A DNA stretch of 64,000 nt from NCBI GenBank assembly GCA_026936325.1, contig JAPTHN010000011.1, positions 32,150,629-32,214,628 of the forward strand, given 5' to 3'. The position numbers and the translations under genes were made by a program. Below, in pieces: positions 25,004 to 37,334 of the stretch. Position 1 is the first letter of the stretch. The number at the start of each line of letters is the position of its first letter. The notes under the pieces are model-generated. The model searched no databases, was not told where the DNA came from, and was given only the letters and a program-made list of their open reading frames with translations. This DNA comes from Platynereis dumerilii. Taxonomy: Eukaryota > Annelida > Polychaeta > Phyllodocida > Nereididae.

Positions 25004-25105
25004 GACTGTATTTCCCTGATATTTTGACCTGAGACCCGGTTTTTCTCGAACCCAAAGGGACGAGGGAAATGCAGGGTCGAGGGTGAAAATATCAGGAAAT
25101 ACAGT
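25004..25105. mobile_element. Hairpin MITE, ~100 bp
   Basis: GACTGTATTTCCCTGATATT on the left mirrors AATATCAGGAAATACAGTC on the right. The inner part is also inverted (GACCTGAGACCC and GGGTCGAGGG). Non-coding. Confidence 0.7.
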
Positions 25106-25179
25106 CAAAGCCATGGTATAATCTATTTATCCCATGTTTTTGTAAACTTAACTATTTTTAATTGAATTCTTGAACATTT

Positions 25180-25510
25180 ATAGTATTTTATTTTTTTATT
25201 CAAACACATATTTTATAATGGTGTAACACAAGTTATACATAAAACATAAAATAATTACAGATAAGTAAAAGTAAATAAAAGGTTGTTACAAGTATGAAAT
25301 AGTAGCAAAATATTCAAATATTTAGAAATACAACAAATGATAAACTGGCACCTAATTTGTGCCTAAAATGTAAAATAAATCATTGATTTCTTGGTCATTA
25401 AAACTCACAATTGACATATATTGCTTGTGTGGCACCAAATGTAGTTCACATATTTGAGCACTATTTGCTCTAATACCAAGTATTTGGTGGAGAGACACTC
25501 CTTAACATAA
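25180..25510 (-). mobile_element. LINE 3' end fragment (reverse strand)
   Basis: Read in reverse, the frame gives HQILGIRANSAQICELHLVP then DQEINDLFYILGTN and a stop. This resembles the C-terminus of the LINE at 26210 (QILELRGLTVPGFSNDEL then YTVFNFLCTN stop). The 3' UTR ends in AATAAAAAAATAAAATA. Only the last ~50 codons and the tail are present. Confidence 0.65.
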
Positions 25511-25515
25511 GTAGC

Positions 25516-25720
25516 ACTATAGATTCAGATTCAGATTCAGATATAATTTTATTTCCAATATTTTGTCAACAAAGTAATACATTTGCGCTAAGTATAAATA
25601 AATGGTGGAGACCCCAATGAAGGCCCAAAGTACCGCTATGTAGGGGCCACCAGATGTAAGTAAGGTGCATGAGAGGAGAGGTGGGAGGCAGCACAGAGAT
25701 TCGTAGGAATTCGACAACAC
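25516..25720 (-). mobile_element. 3' tail of a second LINE (reverse strand)
   Basis: On the reverse strand the sequence ends GGAAATAAAATTATATC followed by (TGAATC)n at 25524-25540, the short tandem tail of CR1/L2-group LINEs. It abuts the previous fragment. No reverse transcriptase is left. Confidence 0.55.
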
Positions 25721-25787
25721 AGTAAAAAGACAAGCTAATCACTAGTTTACTATTCCCATGACATGTAAGTCACACAGATATCTATCA

Positions 25788-25905
25788 GTCACTCTGTAAG
25801 TCGCTCTGTAAGTCGCTCTGTCAGTCACTCTGTTTGTCGCTTTGTCATTGATGTCCTGTCTTGGTGTGTCAGTGTCATTCAGTGTCACTCTCTGTCAATC
25901 TGTCC
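25788..25905 (+). repeat. 12-bp tandem repeat CTCTGTAAGTCG
   Basis: About eight variants of CTCTGTAAGTCG / CTCTGTCAGTCA in a row, decaying to the right. Confidence 0.7.
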
Positions 25906-26209
25906 AAAAAACCTGGTAATCTATGTAAAAGGTTATGAAAAAAAAATTACTATAAATAAAAAGCCGACATATAGGTGAAAAACTTACGTTCTGTTACAGA
26001 TATAGCAGTTATCAACATGACATGTTATATCATAGCTGTCAATCATTGCTTTTTTTCACATAATTTTTGAAACCTTCAAAACTGTGAGTGTATATCTTGT
26101 CCCTGAATTTTGATTCCATGTTATTGAAAGTCATGGGAATTTTATATCTTATGGCTTGTCTAGCAAATTCATGTTTAATTCTTGGAATACTGAAATCATT
26201 TAATCTTCT

Positions 26210-27122
26210 ATCTCCGAGTGTCTCAGGTTTACGAGAAATGCTTACGATTTGTCAAGAGTTTGCTTCAGAGTATAGTGTTAGATATAACCCGGATAAAACT
26301 GTATGTATGCTTTTTAGTAAGAAAGATTTATGTAAACCATCTGTTGAATTGTGTGGTATTAGGCTTAAATGGGTTGAGTCAGTCAAGCATCTTGGCACTT
26401 ATTTAGATTCCAATATGTCAGAGAGCACTGAAATTAATAAGAAAAAACATGATTTGGTTCAACAAGTTAATTATATTTTATCTACATTGGGTAATTGTGA
26501 TGATAAGGTTATCAAAACTGTTTTTAACTCAAAATGTGCTCATTTCTATGGTTGTCAGAGTTGGAATTTGTTAGACAAAGTTGTGAAGGATTTTCAGACA
26601 ATGTGGAATAGATGTGTTAGAAGAATTTTAAAATTACCAAATTGTACTCACACTAGACTGCTTCCCATTCTTTTAGATAGTTTAAGTGCCTATGACCAAA
26701 TACAAGTGAGAATAGTGAAAATTGTACAATCTATGTTAGAGTCAAAAAATGTGAAAGTCAGATATTTAGCTAATTTAAGTATAAAAAAGGTGAACTCCTT
26801 AATAGGAGGCAATATTATGACAGTTTTAAGAAATTTAAATTGTGATGCTGAGTCTGTGATATTGCTTAATACTAATGATATAAAGAGAAAGTTCTACTCC
26901 AAGTTTAATGAATGTGATTCACAATTAGCTAGTCAGATTTTAGAATTGAGAGGTCTAACAGTACCTGGTTTTAGCAATGATGAACTTTATACCGTTTTTA
27001 ACTTTTTGTGTACTAACTGATTTGTTTTTATTTGTGGTTGTACACAGTTAAGTTTTTATCTACTTAATTTTATTTTTGTACCTGTATACCAAATTGTAAT
27101 ATTTGTGTATGAATATGAAAAG
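26210..27122 (+). mobile_element. 5'-truncated LINE, RT C-terminal domain
   Basis: From about 26210 the frame reads SPSVSGLREMLTICQEFASE, YNPDKTVCMLFSK and VKHLGTYLDSNMSES, the palm-to-thumb blocks of a non-LTR reverse transcriptase just after the catalytic YADD. It continues through CQSWNLLDKVVKDF, WNRCVRRILKLP (the region with the conserved WN and R residues) and ends LYTVFNFLCTN at 27020. The catalytic YADD itself is missing, so the copy is 5'-truncated. The frame is uninterrupted over ~270 codons. The clade is uncertain; it differs from the L2-like copies at 8530 and 28848. Confidence 0.8.
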
Positions 27123-27595
27123 CTCACTTAGCACAAGGACAGCTCATTCAGTTTGGTGCTGATGTCTACAGTGACTGCCTGAACAGGAAGTGCCTGCACT
27201 TGCCATAAAAGTGGAGCTAGTAGTTTAGTCAGAGTTTAGTTTGGTAAATAATTAAAATGTCTAAAATATCTTCTAAAATAGCTTTAAAATTTCAGTCTTG
27301 TCGTATAACAACCTCCAATGACATATTTCAACATGTGTATCAAGGAAAATTAAGTCAACACAAAAGTTAATGACTTAAATGGCTCACCAAGTAAGAAATC
27401 ATAACAACACTTAAGGTTAAATAATCTTCATTAACTATCAACAAATTATGTAACAGTCTAATAGTAAACAGTCATCTCTGAATAGCTATGGTTTTATTGA
27501 TCTCAATTATGTAACATCAACAGTTTAACATAATAGATCCAAATTTATAGGTCCAAATTTAACACAGATTTGAATTACACATCTGTCACTGCAAT

Positions 27596-27710
27596 CTATC
27601 TATCTATCTATCTATCTATTTATCTATTTACCTATCTATCTATTCATCTATTTATCTATCTAATCTTATCTATAGATCTGATCTTATCTATCTATTCTAT
27701 CTATCTGCCC
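27596..27710 (+). repeat. TATC microsatellite
   Basis: (CTAT)n with interruptions (TTTATC, CTTATC). Confidence 0.9.
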
Positions 27711-27829
27711 ATTTGCCCAGTCCTTTAAAAGATAAATTGGCCTTCTGCATTGAAGGTTGAAGATCATGCAGTAGTTCTATGACAATTTAATGCTGCGCGA
27801 ATTTCATGGCAGTGCCATTTACATATTAT

Positions 27830-28100
27830 TTACTCTCGGTGATAGCTCTCAATGCTTTCTTTTGTAATGTTACTAATCTTGATATGTTACGTGCGCAAAC
27901 TGAGGTCCCATAATTCAGATGAGGTAAAATCAGAGAATTATAAATTGTAAAAAGAACTTGTTCAGGAATGGAATGTTAAAGTTTGTTTAGAATACCCACC
28001 ACCGTCGATATCTTCTTAGAAATGAGATCAACATGAGATTTCCAATTGAGATTTTCATTCAACACAATTCCTAAATAATTAAATTCCTTAACATACCCTA
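27830..28100 (-). mobile_element. LINE RT fragment (reverse strand)
   Basis: On the reverse strand: VKEFNYLGIVLNENLNWKSH, LISKKISTVVGILNKL, one in-frame TAA, then HSIPEQVLFTIYNSLILPHL and NYGTSVCARNISRL. It aligns with FNFLGFVIDKHLKWTSHI in the LINE at 5016, so both belong to one family. Both ends are lost. Confidence 0.75.
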
Positions 28101-28847
28101 TATAAACATAATTCTGACACATCACAGTTTAAACTTTGAGCGGCAGTCAAATAAGAGCATTTTTAATTTTTGTAACGATCCCTATAACTATCAACAATTG
28201 CTAAGTATCAACAATATGACAATGTTTACATTACTGCTGCATTGCTAATTGGTTGAATCTCATATTTCCCTCTCCGGTTCATTGTTTTTTCCATACCTTC
28301 CATTTGGGTGCATCAGATGCCCCTCATATTTTCCTATCAAAACCAAACATGGTGCAAAATGTTCCTGTTGACTATTAGAAAATTTCATGTAAATTTTCAG
28401 AAAGATTGAGATAGGCCTAGGGGTACCACAAAGAGACTGAAATAAACCAACCGAATGAGATATCGCCGGTATGAGATATGGCCGGATATCTGTATTGCAG
28501 AATTTTAACAATAATGACTGTATGATAATACTTTTATCATATTTGAATTCCTCTCAGCGAGAGCTTTCAAATGAGTACCCGCATTGCATAATATACTATA
28601 TTGTGTTATTTAAAGTGAACGAGAACCCACAAGAGTATGGGACATGATTTATTTTGAGGGGCCTTTGAATTAGTTTTGCCTAAATGGTGCTTTTCGCCCA
28701 AATTTCTTCTTCCAGAATACCTCGCTGTCAATTTATCCAATGCTGCAAAATTTTTAGGAGGACAGTACCTCTTCCCTTGCCTCTTATAAAGCAAAAATTA
28801 AGAAAATTAAAATTAAAAATTAAGAAAAAGAAGCTGTTGTTAACCTG
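28101..28847. other. Intron of module C, nothing recognised
   Basis: AT-rich, no splice-bounded open block. Reverse-strand open frames are short and without motifs. Confidence 0.35.
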
Positions 28848-29960
28848 AATGTAGAATAGAATAGAATATAATTTATTCAAGTAAAGTAATATACTGTGCA
28901 ATTTGTTTTGCTGCAGAGCCCATTGTTAAAACAAATACACAGTTTATAAAAATGATGTAAATGATGATGTATAAGAAGAATAAAAGCGAGTAATAAATAT
29001 GTAAATGCAAATACCAAGATAACTTATTGTTAAAAACACGAACAGCTGAGGGATAAAAACTATTGATAAAACGCTTAATGCCATAAAAGGATCTGAGTCT
29101 TTTGCCTGAAGGTAAAAACATAAAGAGATGACTAGCTGGATGACACTCTTCCTTCATTATGGCACAAGTTCTTTTCTTCATTCTCTCATTGTATATGCTG
29201 TGTAATGATGGCAGCCCAGTTCCAATGATCTACTCGGCCTTGCATATTACAGAATTAAGTCTCATCACATCCTTTTTTGAAGCAGACCCAAACCAGCCAA
29301 TGATCTTGTTAATGTATTTTCAATTATGGTATATAAAAATTGACTAGAATAGCTTTCTGTACAAGAAATGTCTTGAGTGTTCGCAAAGAATATATATAAC
29401 CTTTGGCGTGCTTTCTTCACAATGTCAGTGCAGTTTGTATTCCATCTGATGTCATTCCTAAAGTACGCCCTCAGAAACTTAAAGTTGTCTACCACTTCTA
29501 CTATCTGACCATTAATAAACAAGGGAAGTTCGTCGCTCTAGTTTTTGCGAAAGTCAATAATTTCTTTTGTCTTTGCTACATTGAGAGTCAGATTATTCTC
29601 TTCGCACCATTTCACTGTTGCCTCAACTTGAGACCTGTAGTTTGACTCTTCATTTTTGCTTATCATTCCACAGATGGTAGTGTCATCAGCAAATTTTACA
29701 ACAGCAGTGTTTTCAAAAAGAGCAACACAGTCATACGTAAAGATGGAATACAGCATTGGTGCCAAAACACACCCTAGCGGAGCACCAGTTGATAAAAACC
29801 TGAGATCAGAGAAAATGTTTTGTAAACAAACTCTTTGCTGCATGTTGATAAGAAAATCTTAAATCCAGTTGCACAATGGTGCTGGAAATTTAATATCTGA
29901 TAAAAGTTTTTTGTGCAGTTTTGATGGTACAATTGCATTAAAAGCGGAGCTGTAATCAAT

Positions 29961-30949
29961 AAATATAGGCTGCGCAGCAGCAAACCTTCAGCGAATAACA
30001 CCTTTAGAAGATTACAATAATATCATAAAATTGGTGCGTTTACGAAATTGCTTATAGGTATGCAATAGCGGTCGAGTAGTAGCCTTCCATTATCTCTATT
30101 TTTCCAATGATTCATAAAGTGTTATACGCATCAAAAAGCACTGCTAAATTAATTGCACAGGTGATTTGTCTAGAAAAATGCATTACTGTATATGCAATTG
30201 TGGGGAAGTTTTGGCTCCGATAAAAAATTTTTTTTTTAAATATTTTGTCTCAATATTACAAAAACTATAGAATAGCCATCTGTCAGACCATGAAAAGGCA
30301 CAACTAGACCATACAAGCCATATGTGTACCAAACTTTATCCATGTATATGGAATAGTGACTGGATGTTGGGCCAGAAACAAAAATAATAATTTTTATGTT
30401 TTGTTCAATATTTGAAAAATTATATAATATTTTCCATCAGACCTTTCAAAAGGCACAACTAGACCATATTGACCATATGTGTACCAAAGTTTATCCATGT
30501 ACATGCAATAGTGAGCGAGTCTTAGCCCAAAAAACAAAAAAAATATGTTTTTATATATTTTCTCATTTTTTCAGAAAGTATAAAATATCTGTCAATGAGA
30601 CCATCAAAAGGCACAACTAGACCATATAGGCCACGTGTGTACCAAATTTCATCCACGCACATGCAATAGTGACCGAGCCTTGGCCCGGAAACAAAAAAAA
30701 AAATTTTTATATTTTGTTAATTATTTCAAAAAGTATTTAAGATCTATTTATCAGACCATCAAAAGGCACAACTAGACCATACAGGCTAGATGTGTACCAA
30801 ATTTCATCCTCATACATTCAATAGAGGCCGAGTGCCGGGCCGGAAACGATCTATCCGCCCGCCGCCCGACCGCCCGCCCGCCCGGCGGACGGACAGCATT
30901 TTTACCCATGTGATTACAACACCTTCTTCGAACTTCGTTCGCTGAAGCT
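29961..30949 (-). mobile_element. HINE-type (Helentron-like) element inside the LINE
   Basis: In reverse orientation it starts AGCTTCAGCGAACGAAG, with a palindromic partner TTCGCTGAAGG near its 3' end (29984-29994). Next is a GGCGGGCGG-type microsatellite (30854-30893 on the plus strand), then four ~155-bp core repeats (marked by GGCACAACTAGACCATA at 30297, 30452, 30610 and 30765), the 3' half-palindrome, a GCTGCGCAGC hairpin and CTATATTT. It splits the LINE frame exactly between VLF and IDY without a clear target duplication, as expected for insertion into a T run. Confidence 0.75.
30297..30850. repeat. Four ~155-bp tandem core repeats of the HINE
   Basis: GGCACAACTAGACCATA followed by CATGTGTACCAAATTT-like text and CAATAGTGACCGAG recurs four times with a 155-158 bp period. 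Confidence 0.85.
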
Positions 30950-31118
30950 AAAAAGTACCCGTGCATATGTAGATGATGACTCAAGGTGCTGTAAAATCCC
31001 ATGCAGACATAGAGAAATGGCATCTTCTGTACAATGATTTGATCTGTAAGCAAATTGGAACTGATCAAAGCCAGGTGGCAGCAATGACTTGATATATTTT
31101 AAAACTAGTCTTTACATC

Positions 31119-32337
31119 ATCATGTTACATCATCTCTTGTGTCTCTATGAATGATTAAAGATTTGAACCTGGACTTTTCACTTATAGTGCAAGATTCAAT
31201 GTTAAAAGGCATGGATGGCACTGAAATGCATATATAAATCAAAATCATTTTAAAAGCCTAAAATATGTTGAATATTGAGAAATAGTTTCAATTACGTAAA
31301 ATCCATCATTCATCTAGATTTATTTTTCATTAGCAGGCCTATATCTACAAGACACAAGCAAATAGTATTTGGATAATTTTGATTAATCTAATTGAATATT
31401 GGCTGTTAATGTCACTCTTCTGGGTATTTATTGCGCATGTGCAGGTAGGCCTATCATATATTATATTTTGAAGTATACAACTTTGTCTAAAAGGTAATTT
31501 CCTGTTTGCTGCTTGCCAGGGTGTAGCTCTAAAACCAAGATGGCCTGTAGTTCACTTGCAGTGATATTTTACAAACCAGAACTGAGGAATTAATGTTTCT
31601 ATAAATAATGTAACATAGAAATCATTTATCTCAAAAGTCTTTCTTTGGAGATCATGTTCAGCCAAATTGTGTAAAAATAGCAGATTCAAAGATAGGTGAA
31701 TTTTGAAGGTATGCAATTTTAAATTTACGTTTCTTGACATATATCTGATACTATCAGTTTTAATTTCAATGTCTTTGATACATTCTAATATTATATATTT
31801 TCCATACCTACACATGACAGAGCCAAGAAATTAAGTCTGTCATTGAAAATAAACCTTCATGGAAATATTTCTACCAAATATTGATATTAAAATGTTACAC
31901 GGTCGATCAGGAAGATGAATTTATAAGACAACACATTGATGTTGCCATTCATTTGAAAGCTCCTGATCTTTTTATGCAGATTTAAAAAATAACAACAATA
32001 TGTTTCTTCACAGAAATTTGAAAAAGTTATGGGAAACCGCGTATCGGCGGTACCTAATTTAAGTACTGGGAAAGATGGCCAGTGTGGTACCCCTAGCCAT
32101 TGTCTAATTTCACTTAAACTTCTCAGAAGTGTCTTTCCTATCAAAAGGCATAACTTCATTCATGTTTGATTATATTTTGAGAGAAATGGGCTATTGATGT
32201 ACCCTAATCTCCGTCTAATATGCGTAACATCCCTCATTTTGTCAATTGGACAGTATTAGGAGAGAAATGTAGCTGGACATGGGATAATAATGGCATGTAG
32301 TTACCAGTATGGTTAATTCCTGGACCTTGGTTTAGAC
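31119..32337. other. Intron of module C
   Basis: No coding block with splice borders and no repeat I can name. Confidence 0.35.
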
Positions 32338-32525
32338 ACACTGTAAAATTTTAAATTTTGAGTCAGCTTAAATGATTCCTTTGAGCTGACATAGCTTGTT
32401 GCTATAAGTTATGATAATCTCTCGATTGTCATCACTCAAAACAACAAGCTGTGTCAGCTCAAAGGAATTGTGCAACCATCTCACTCAATCATTTGAGCTG
32501 ACTCAAAGTTCAGATTTTACAGTGT
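32338..32525. mobile_element. MITE with ACACTGTAAAAT ends
   Basis: ACACTGTAAAAT at the left and ATTTTACAGTGT at the right. Inner inverted blocks TTGAGTCAGCTTAAATGATT and AATCATTTGAGCTGACTCAA, and a second inner pair around GAGCTGACA, make nearly the whole 188 bp one hairpin. Superfamily not assigned. Confidence 0.75.
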
Positions 32526-32661
32526 GCAAGATAATGCAGTATCCTTGCACAGAGAGGGAGAGATGTTGACAGATATTGAATGTGTTCTATATCCAAAGCC
32601 ACTTACATTATAAATATGCATAAGATGTTGTTCCATATGTCATTATATTCAATAATTGCAG

Positions 32662-32790
32662 ATGATGGTTTTATGTTGCAAGTTCACATCACCTGTTGGA
32701 AACATAAAGTTCGTGGATGAAAATGGTCAAGAAAAACCATTCCTTCTGTCGATTCTCCGCTATCCTGACAGGGTACTTTGGCTACTTCAG
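32662..32790 (+). CDS. Module C internal exon, 43 codons
   Basis: Acceptor CAATAATTGCAG and donor CTTCAG|GTAAGT. 129 bp, phase 0 both sides, coding MMVLCCKFTSPVGNIKFVDE then NGQEKPFLLSILRYPDRVLW and LLQ. The DENGQEKPFLLSIL stretch looks like a diverged ankyrin turn and helix. The phases fit the exon before (23015-23207, phase 0 out) and after (33263, phase 0 in). Confidence 0.75.
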
Positions 32791-33121
32791 GTAAGTAGTA
32801 AAAAAGGACTTCCACATGTTTTTAAGAGGGCATAGTTACATCAATAATTTTCTTATCTCTTGATATCATGCCAATCAGTGAGGCCCCAATGACTGGGCCC
32901 CATCAAGCCCCATATGACCCCGTCACTTTGGGTGGTATACCCAAATCTTGGACCCTTTTTAAATATTAATATTTCTACTGCACTGCGCCAGTGAGATTCT
33001 GTTCAAACAGCGATTTTAAATTCAGGGTCATCACAGTTTTTATTTAAATGACAAGTGATTGTCAATATGCTAGTATTATGTCAAGGGTTAATTATGAAAT
33101 TTGTTGTATATGGACGTTAGG

Positions 33122-33222
33122 ATGTTTTGACTGTTTGCAATAGTATTGAAGAAGCCATTGCTGTTATTGAAACCAAAATTAATACTGCAATGAACTGGTT
33201 TACGGCAAATGAGTGGAGGTGT
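33122..33222 (+). mobile_element. Small LINE RT fragment
   Basis: One frame reads TVCNSIEEAIAVIETKINTA then MNWFTANEW, matching the segment between the catalytic site and the NWFxAN(K)L block of many LINE reverse transcriptases. It is only ~100 bp long and flanked by intron sequence just before the next exon. Confidence 0.5.
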
Positions 33223-33262
33223 GGTTTTGTATAATTAACATCATTTAAATATTTTCCCTCAG

Positions 33263-34239
33263 ATTCTGAGAAGTAGGGGCTTGATGTCAAGAAGTGAGTG
33301 TCTTCGTGTCATTGTTCCAAATTTAAGGCACATATCCAAGGAGCAAGACTCCTTTCCATTCACCAAAAAACTGATTGTCATTATAAGAGAACTTCTCTTG
33401 GAGAAAAATCCAATCGAGCCAAAAAGTGAACAACAGCAATGCATATCGGCTGGAAATGATTTTGTCAGCAACATCATCCACATTATCCAAAATGAAGGAC
33501 ATCTGACTTCCCAATTGATGGAGCTCCTGTCATGCTTCATGTTGCCGTGTAAAGACAAAAGCTACAAGACAAGATCTTTGCATACACTAATAAATTGCAA
33601 TTGGGAAAACTTGAAGAAAGATTTTACCGGAGAGCACTTTAGTCAGTACCGACAAATCATTGAGAATGTCATAGCTTTGGATGCATCCGCTCTTGAAGAG
33701 AGCAACCGACAATATCCACTTCAGATTTTCCTGAAAAAAATTGAGAAGGTGAAGGACATATTCACTCTGAAACAAGTCTCCTCAATCGTGTCATTGTTGA
33801 GAACAGAGTCAAGCATCGACCAACAAGATAGTGATGGAAACACTGCCCTTCATCTAGTGAGCAAATTATTTCCTTTGAGGCAAGAAGAAGAAGACGGTCA
33901 TGGGACTTTCACTGTTCTTTTGAAACAGGTCTTCACTGTCAATAATTGTGAGATGCAAAATAAGAAGGGGTCTACTGCTCTCTGTACTCTTGCGGAAGCA
34001 TTCTTCATGAATAGCGAGCAAAGTGATGTGCAATCTGCCTTCGATTTACTCTCAACAAACACAAATATTAACATCCCAGACAACAACTATGTGACTGCTT
34101 ACAGCTGGATTCTGAGGGGCAAGTTGGTGGCTGTAGGCCTCAATAAAGACAGCAAAGAAACATTTTCAAGAATTGAGGAAATATTTACAAAGAAAGGAGC
34201 TGATTTGAAAGTTGCTCAGAAAGGACTAGGATCCACTTT
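33263..34239 (+). CDS. Module C long exon, ankyrin-like repeats
   Basis: A 977-bp exon, phase 0 in and phase 2 out, between ATTTTCCCTCAG and CACTTT|GTAAGTACC. It codes ILRSRGLMSRSECLRVIVPN, a helical stretch, then divergent ankyrin units: DSDGNTALHLVSKLF, NKKGSTALCTLAEAFF and DNNYVTAYSWILRG, and the closing KGLGSTL. It is clearly paralogous to the module B exon at 11476-12444 and more distantly to module A. The phase-2 end joins to base 37888 (TT+G gives Leu). It is thought to form the protein-binding solenoid in front of the ankyrin and nucleotidyltransferase part. Confidence 0.85.
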
Positions 34240-35852
34240 GTAAGTACCTTAATTAGTGAATGGAATTGTGATTGGCAAACTGCTTCAGGACAAGGGAGAC
34301 AGATAACTGCATGGTGGCCATTTTTGAAGTTCCTGAATCTGCCCGTGATGTGAATAAATTTTCCTAGTTTGGTTATTTCTTGGTTGAAAGAGTTATCTTT
34401 ATGAAAATAATTCATATGACAGGGTCAACAGGCCCGTCCGTAGTCTAGTGAAATTCCATTTTTGGTATATTTTCCCAAAAAATTACTAGTTTTCGCAAAA
34501 TGGCCCAATATAACAAAAAATAGTGTGTTGACCCCACTTCTTTATTTCATAAATAGATCAATTTTCATCCTCTGTGATATATCAATGCAACAAATTTCAT
34601 TGTACATGACCAATAAATGTACATGTAATCTAATCAAGCTGTGTCCCAATATTATTTTGCAGTTTTTTTTTAGAAAAGGTGATGGAGCAGATTTTTTCCT
34701 GTTTCAATAAGGGTGATTTTTGTAACACTTTTTGTACTTTCTTGAAATTTCTATAATGATTGTTGTTTTGATGAAAAGGTGTACAAAATAAGCATGCCAG
34801 CCAGTGCTTAAAACAGAATTTTGAAACTGATAGTAAAATAAAACAGAAAACTTGCCCTAATGGGATTAGATCTTTATAATATATTATGTATTAATACTAT
34901 TATGCAGTGTCTAGACAACTTTTTTCCCTCATACTGAGCTTTTTCCTGGGAGATATGCAATCAAAGAGGGAAAGATTTCGGGATATACTGCAATTTTGGG
35001 GGATATATATGAGAATCAGCCAATCAGAGGCGTCAATTGCTGCTGGGCCTATACATGATGTCACCAAGCACTGCATCAATAACAGTAGGCTCAATGTAAA
35101 TGAACTGCTTCGGCAATGGCATGGACGTTTTGGCTATTATCTCAAGTCAATTCTCATCTGATTGTAATTCTGTACAGTTTTCCTGGCTTCCATCTCATGG
35201 TTGTAGGGCTACACAAGCTGCTAAAGTGTCAAATCTGTAAATCGGAGTTTACGGAATTGCCCAGATGGAGATTGACAGTGTTGCATTTCAATTACACTAG
35301 GTGGCATCTTGGGGCCAATATGGCTGGTGTCATCATGCTGTTGCGCAGAACTTTTCAATCAAGCTATTTATTGTCCTTAAAGATATCATCCAATTTTCAC
35401 TTGCTTCCCATCACACACTCCCATATGCATCAAAACACTTAATACTTCCATATCCATATACCAGCTCACCCATAATACTGTTAATTCTGTTATTTCTCCT
35501 TTCAAACAATGCCCTTTTCTCCCCCTCTTTCCCCAATATTTATCTGCCCCAGGCTACCCTGGCTATGCTTCGTTGTCCAAGGTATACAACAACCCTGCCA
35601 GTCTCCAACCCATCTAATATACAAATTTGATCGTTTAAGATGTGAAGATGAAGTGTTAATAGCAATCAGAGATACTTTGTCATTAATGTCATTCTCAGTT
35701 ATTGAAACAGCATAGGCCTTCACTATGCTTGCCGTACGGCCCTTTTTCGGCCGATTTATCTACTCACGAAAATGTCATATTTTGAAGTTGGTCCATCAAA
35801 ATGAACTGCACATTCGGGACTAAAGTTGTCTAAACATGGGATAAAAAGGTTA
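34240..35852. other. Intron of module C
   Basis: Several chance open frames on both strands (for example 34907-35161, 35116-35442 and 35301-35630), none with domains or splice borders. Confidence 0.35.
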
Positions 35853-35854
35853 TA

Positions 35855-37329
35855 CGAGGGGCATTCAGAAAGTTCATGGCTTTTTTTTTATATGGACACT
35901 TATTTTCAATCTAGAACAATGATTTTTTTACAATATAAAATTCAGTAGTTTTGGAATGGGTTCCCAAATTTTTGGAAAATTTGGACATTTTTAAGTCATT
36001 CTGTGGTTGCTATGGAAACAGAAAGTTTGGCAAGGTGGAGCAGGTGGTACGGAGATCAAGAAAATCAATGAATTGCGACTGAGAAAGACTTCTCTCTGTC
36101 ACTTGTATTAGTAAGATTGATAATATTTGACACAAGAAATATGATAATAGCCTCTAAATATACTTTCAAGCATACCAAAAGTTTGTATTCTTACAGCGAA
36201 CCAATGTGGGAAAGCACTCCTGCATGCCCGATTTGGCAAGGGCGTTTCAGGCGCCAGAATTTGAGTCCTTAACTACATCAGGACTTATGACAATGGATTC
36301 ATCGTTATGAGCAAGAGACCTAAAGGGACAGCATTATCCATCCCAGCTTTTCCTTTGACATATAGCTTTATACAAGACCTGATTTTCCATTACCTTAAAG
36401 TTACCCAGAACCATAAAGTCTTTTTCTAAATATGGGTTATTTTATGTATATTATAACATAAAATTGTGATAAAAAATATTTTCTGACTAATTGTTTCAAT
36501 ATTTCTTTAATTAAATAAATTATTTAGTTTATTCCTTTACTTTTCAGTGATAGTGCCTCCCACCTCCAGCACATCCATTAGTGATGACGTCACAATGACC
36601 ATTGTTACAAATATATAGCTACAAGTTAACTAATTCTTATAATGGTGATGACGTCACAAAGTAGAAAGCAAGGCAGATTTCCTTTTATTTCCGTGCGCAC
36701 CCGAAATAAATCCAGGGGTGATTTGGTGTGTTTGTTAGGTCATTTCAACAGGAAGAAATAATCGTACAGCAATAAAATTTCGCACACTCAGTAAGACAAG
36801 CATGCTGGACATGATTATGTAAAAATCAGAGAAACTTTTGGTCCAATCCTGACCTATCATTCTGGGTAACTTTAATCACTGGGGGCAATAGTTTCAGGCA
36901 CTGGGGGAGAAAAGGCTTTGGATGACTGAAATGCTTTCACATAAACTTTTCCTGGAATGCTTCAAGGAACATTTATTTCAATGCATCAGGTGTATGAATT
37001 AACGCTTTTGTAGTACTTGCGAGTATTTTTATAAGGTAATATTATGTTTCTTGTGTTAATTATTGTCAATCTTACTTATACAAATGGCAGAGTAAGGTCT
37101 CTCTCAGCCGCAATTCATTGATTTTCTTGATCACCGTACTACCTGCTCACTTAGCCAAACTTTCTGTTTCCATGGCAACCAAAGAATGGCTTAAAAATGT
37201 CCAAATGCTCCAAAATTTTGGAAACCCATTCCAAAACTTCTGAATTTTATCCTGTAAAAAATGCATTGTTCTAGATTGAAAATAAGTGTCCATATAAAAA
37301 AAAGCCGTGAACTTTCTGAACGCCCCTCG
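35855..37329. mobile_element. Mariner-like non-autonomous element with ~315-bp inverted ends
   Basis: Left end CGAGGGGCATTCAGAAAGTT, right end (reverse complement) CGAGGGGCGTTCAGAAAGTT, flanked by TA at 35853-35854 and 37330-37331, the target of Tc1/mariner elements. Inverted similarity runs to about 36172 and from about 37013 (GTAAGATTGATAATATTTGA region). The middle ~840 bp shows no DD-E transposase; the element is a long-arm deletion derivative. Confidence 0.75.
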
Positions 37330-37334
37330 TACTA

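Larger units (their letters stand above)
28848..31118 (-). mobile_element. L2-like LINE (reverse strand), interrupted by a HINE
   Basis: Read in reverse from about 31118: RLVLKYIKSLLPPGFDQFQF, AYRSNHCTEDAISLCL and TYARVLF. After the insert it resumes with IDYSSAFNAIVPSKLHKKL (RT motif A), FADDTTICGMISKNEESN (catalytic motif C), NNLTLNVAKTKEIIDFRK and LPSGKRLRSFYGIKRFINSF. It ends in a reverse-strand (ATTCT)n tail at 28850-28866. The start is truncated within the RT domain and the frame shifts a few times downstream of FADD. Apart from the 989-bp insert, the block order is intact. Confidence 0.85.
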
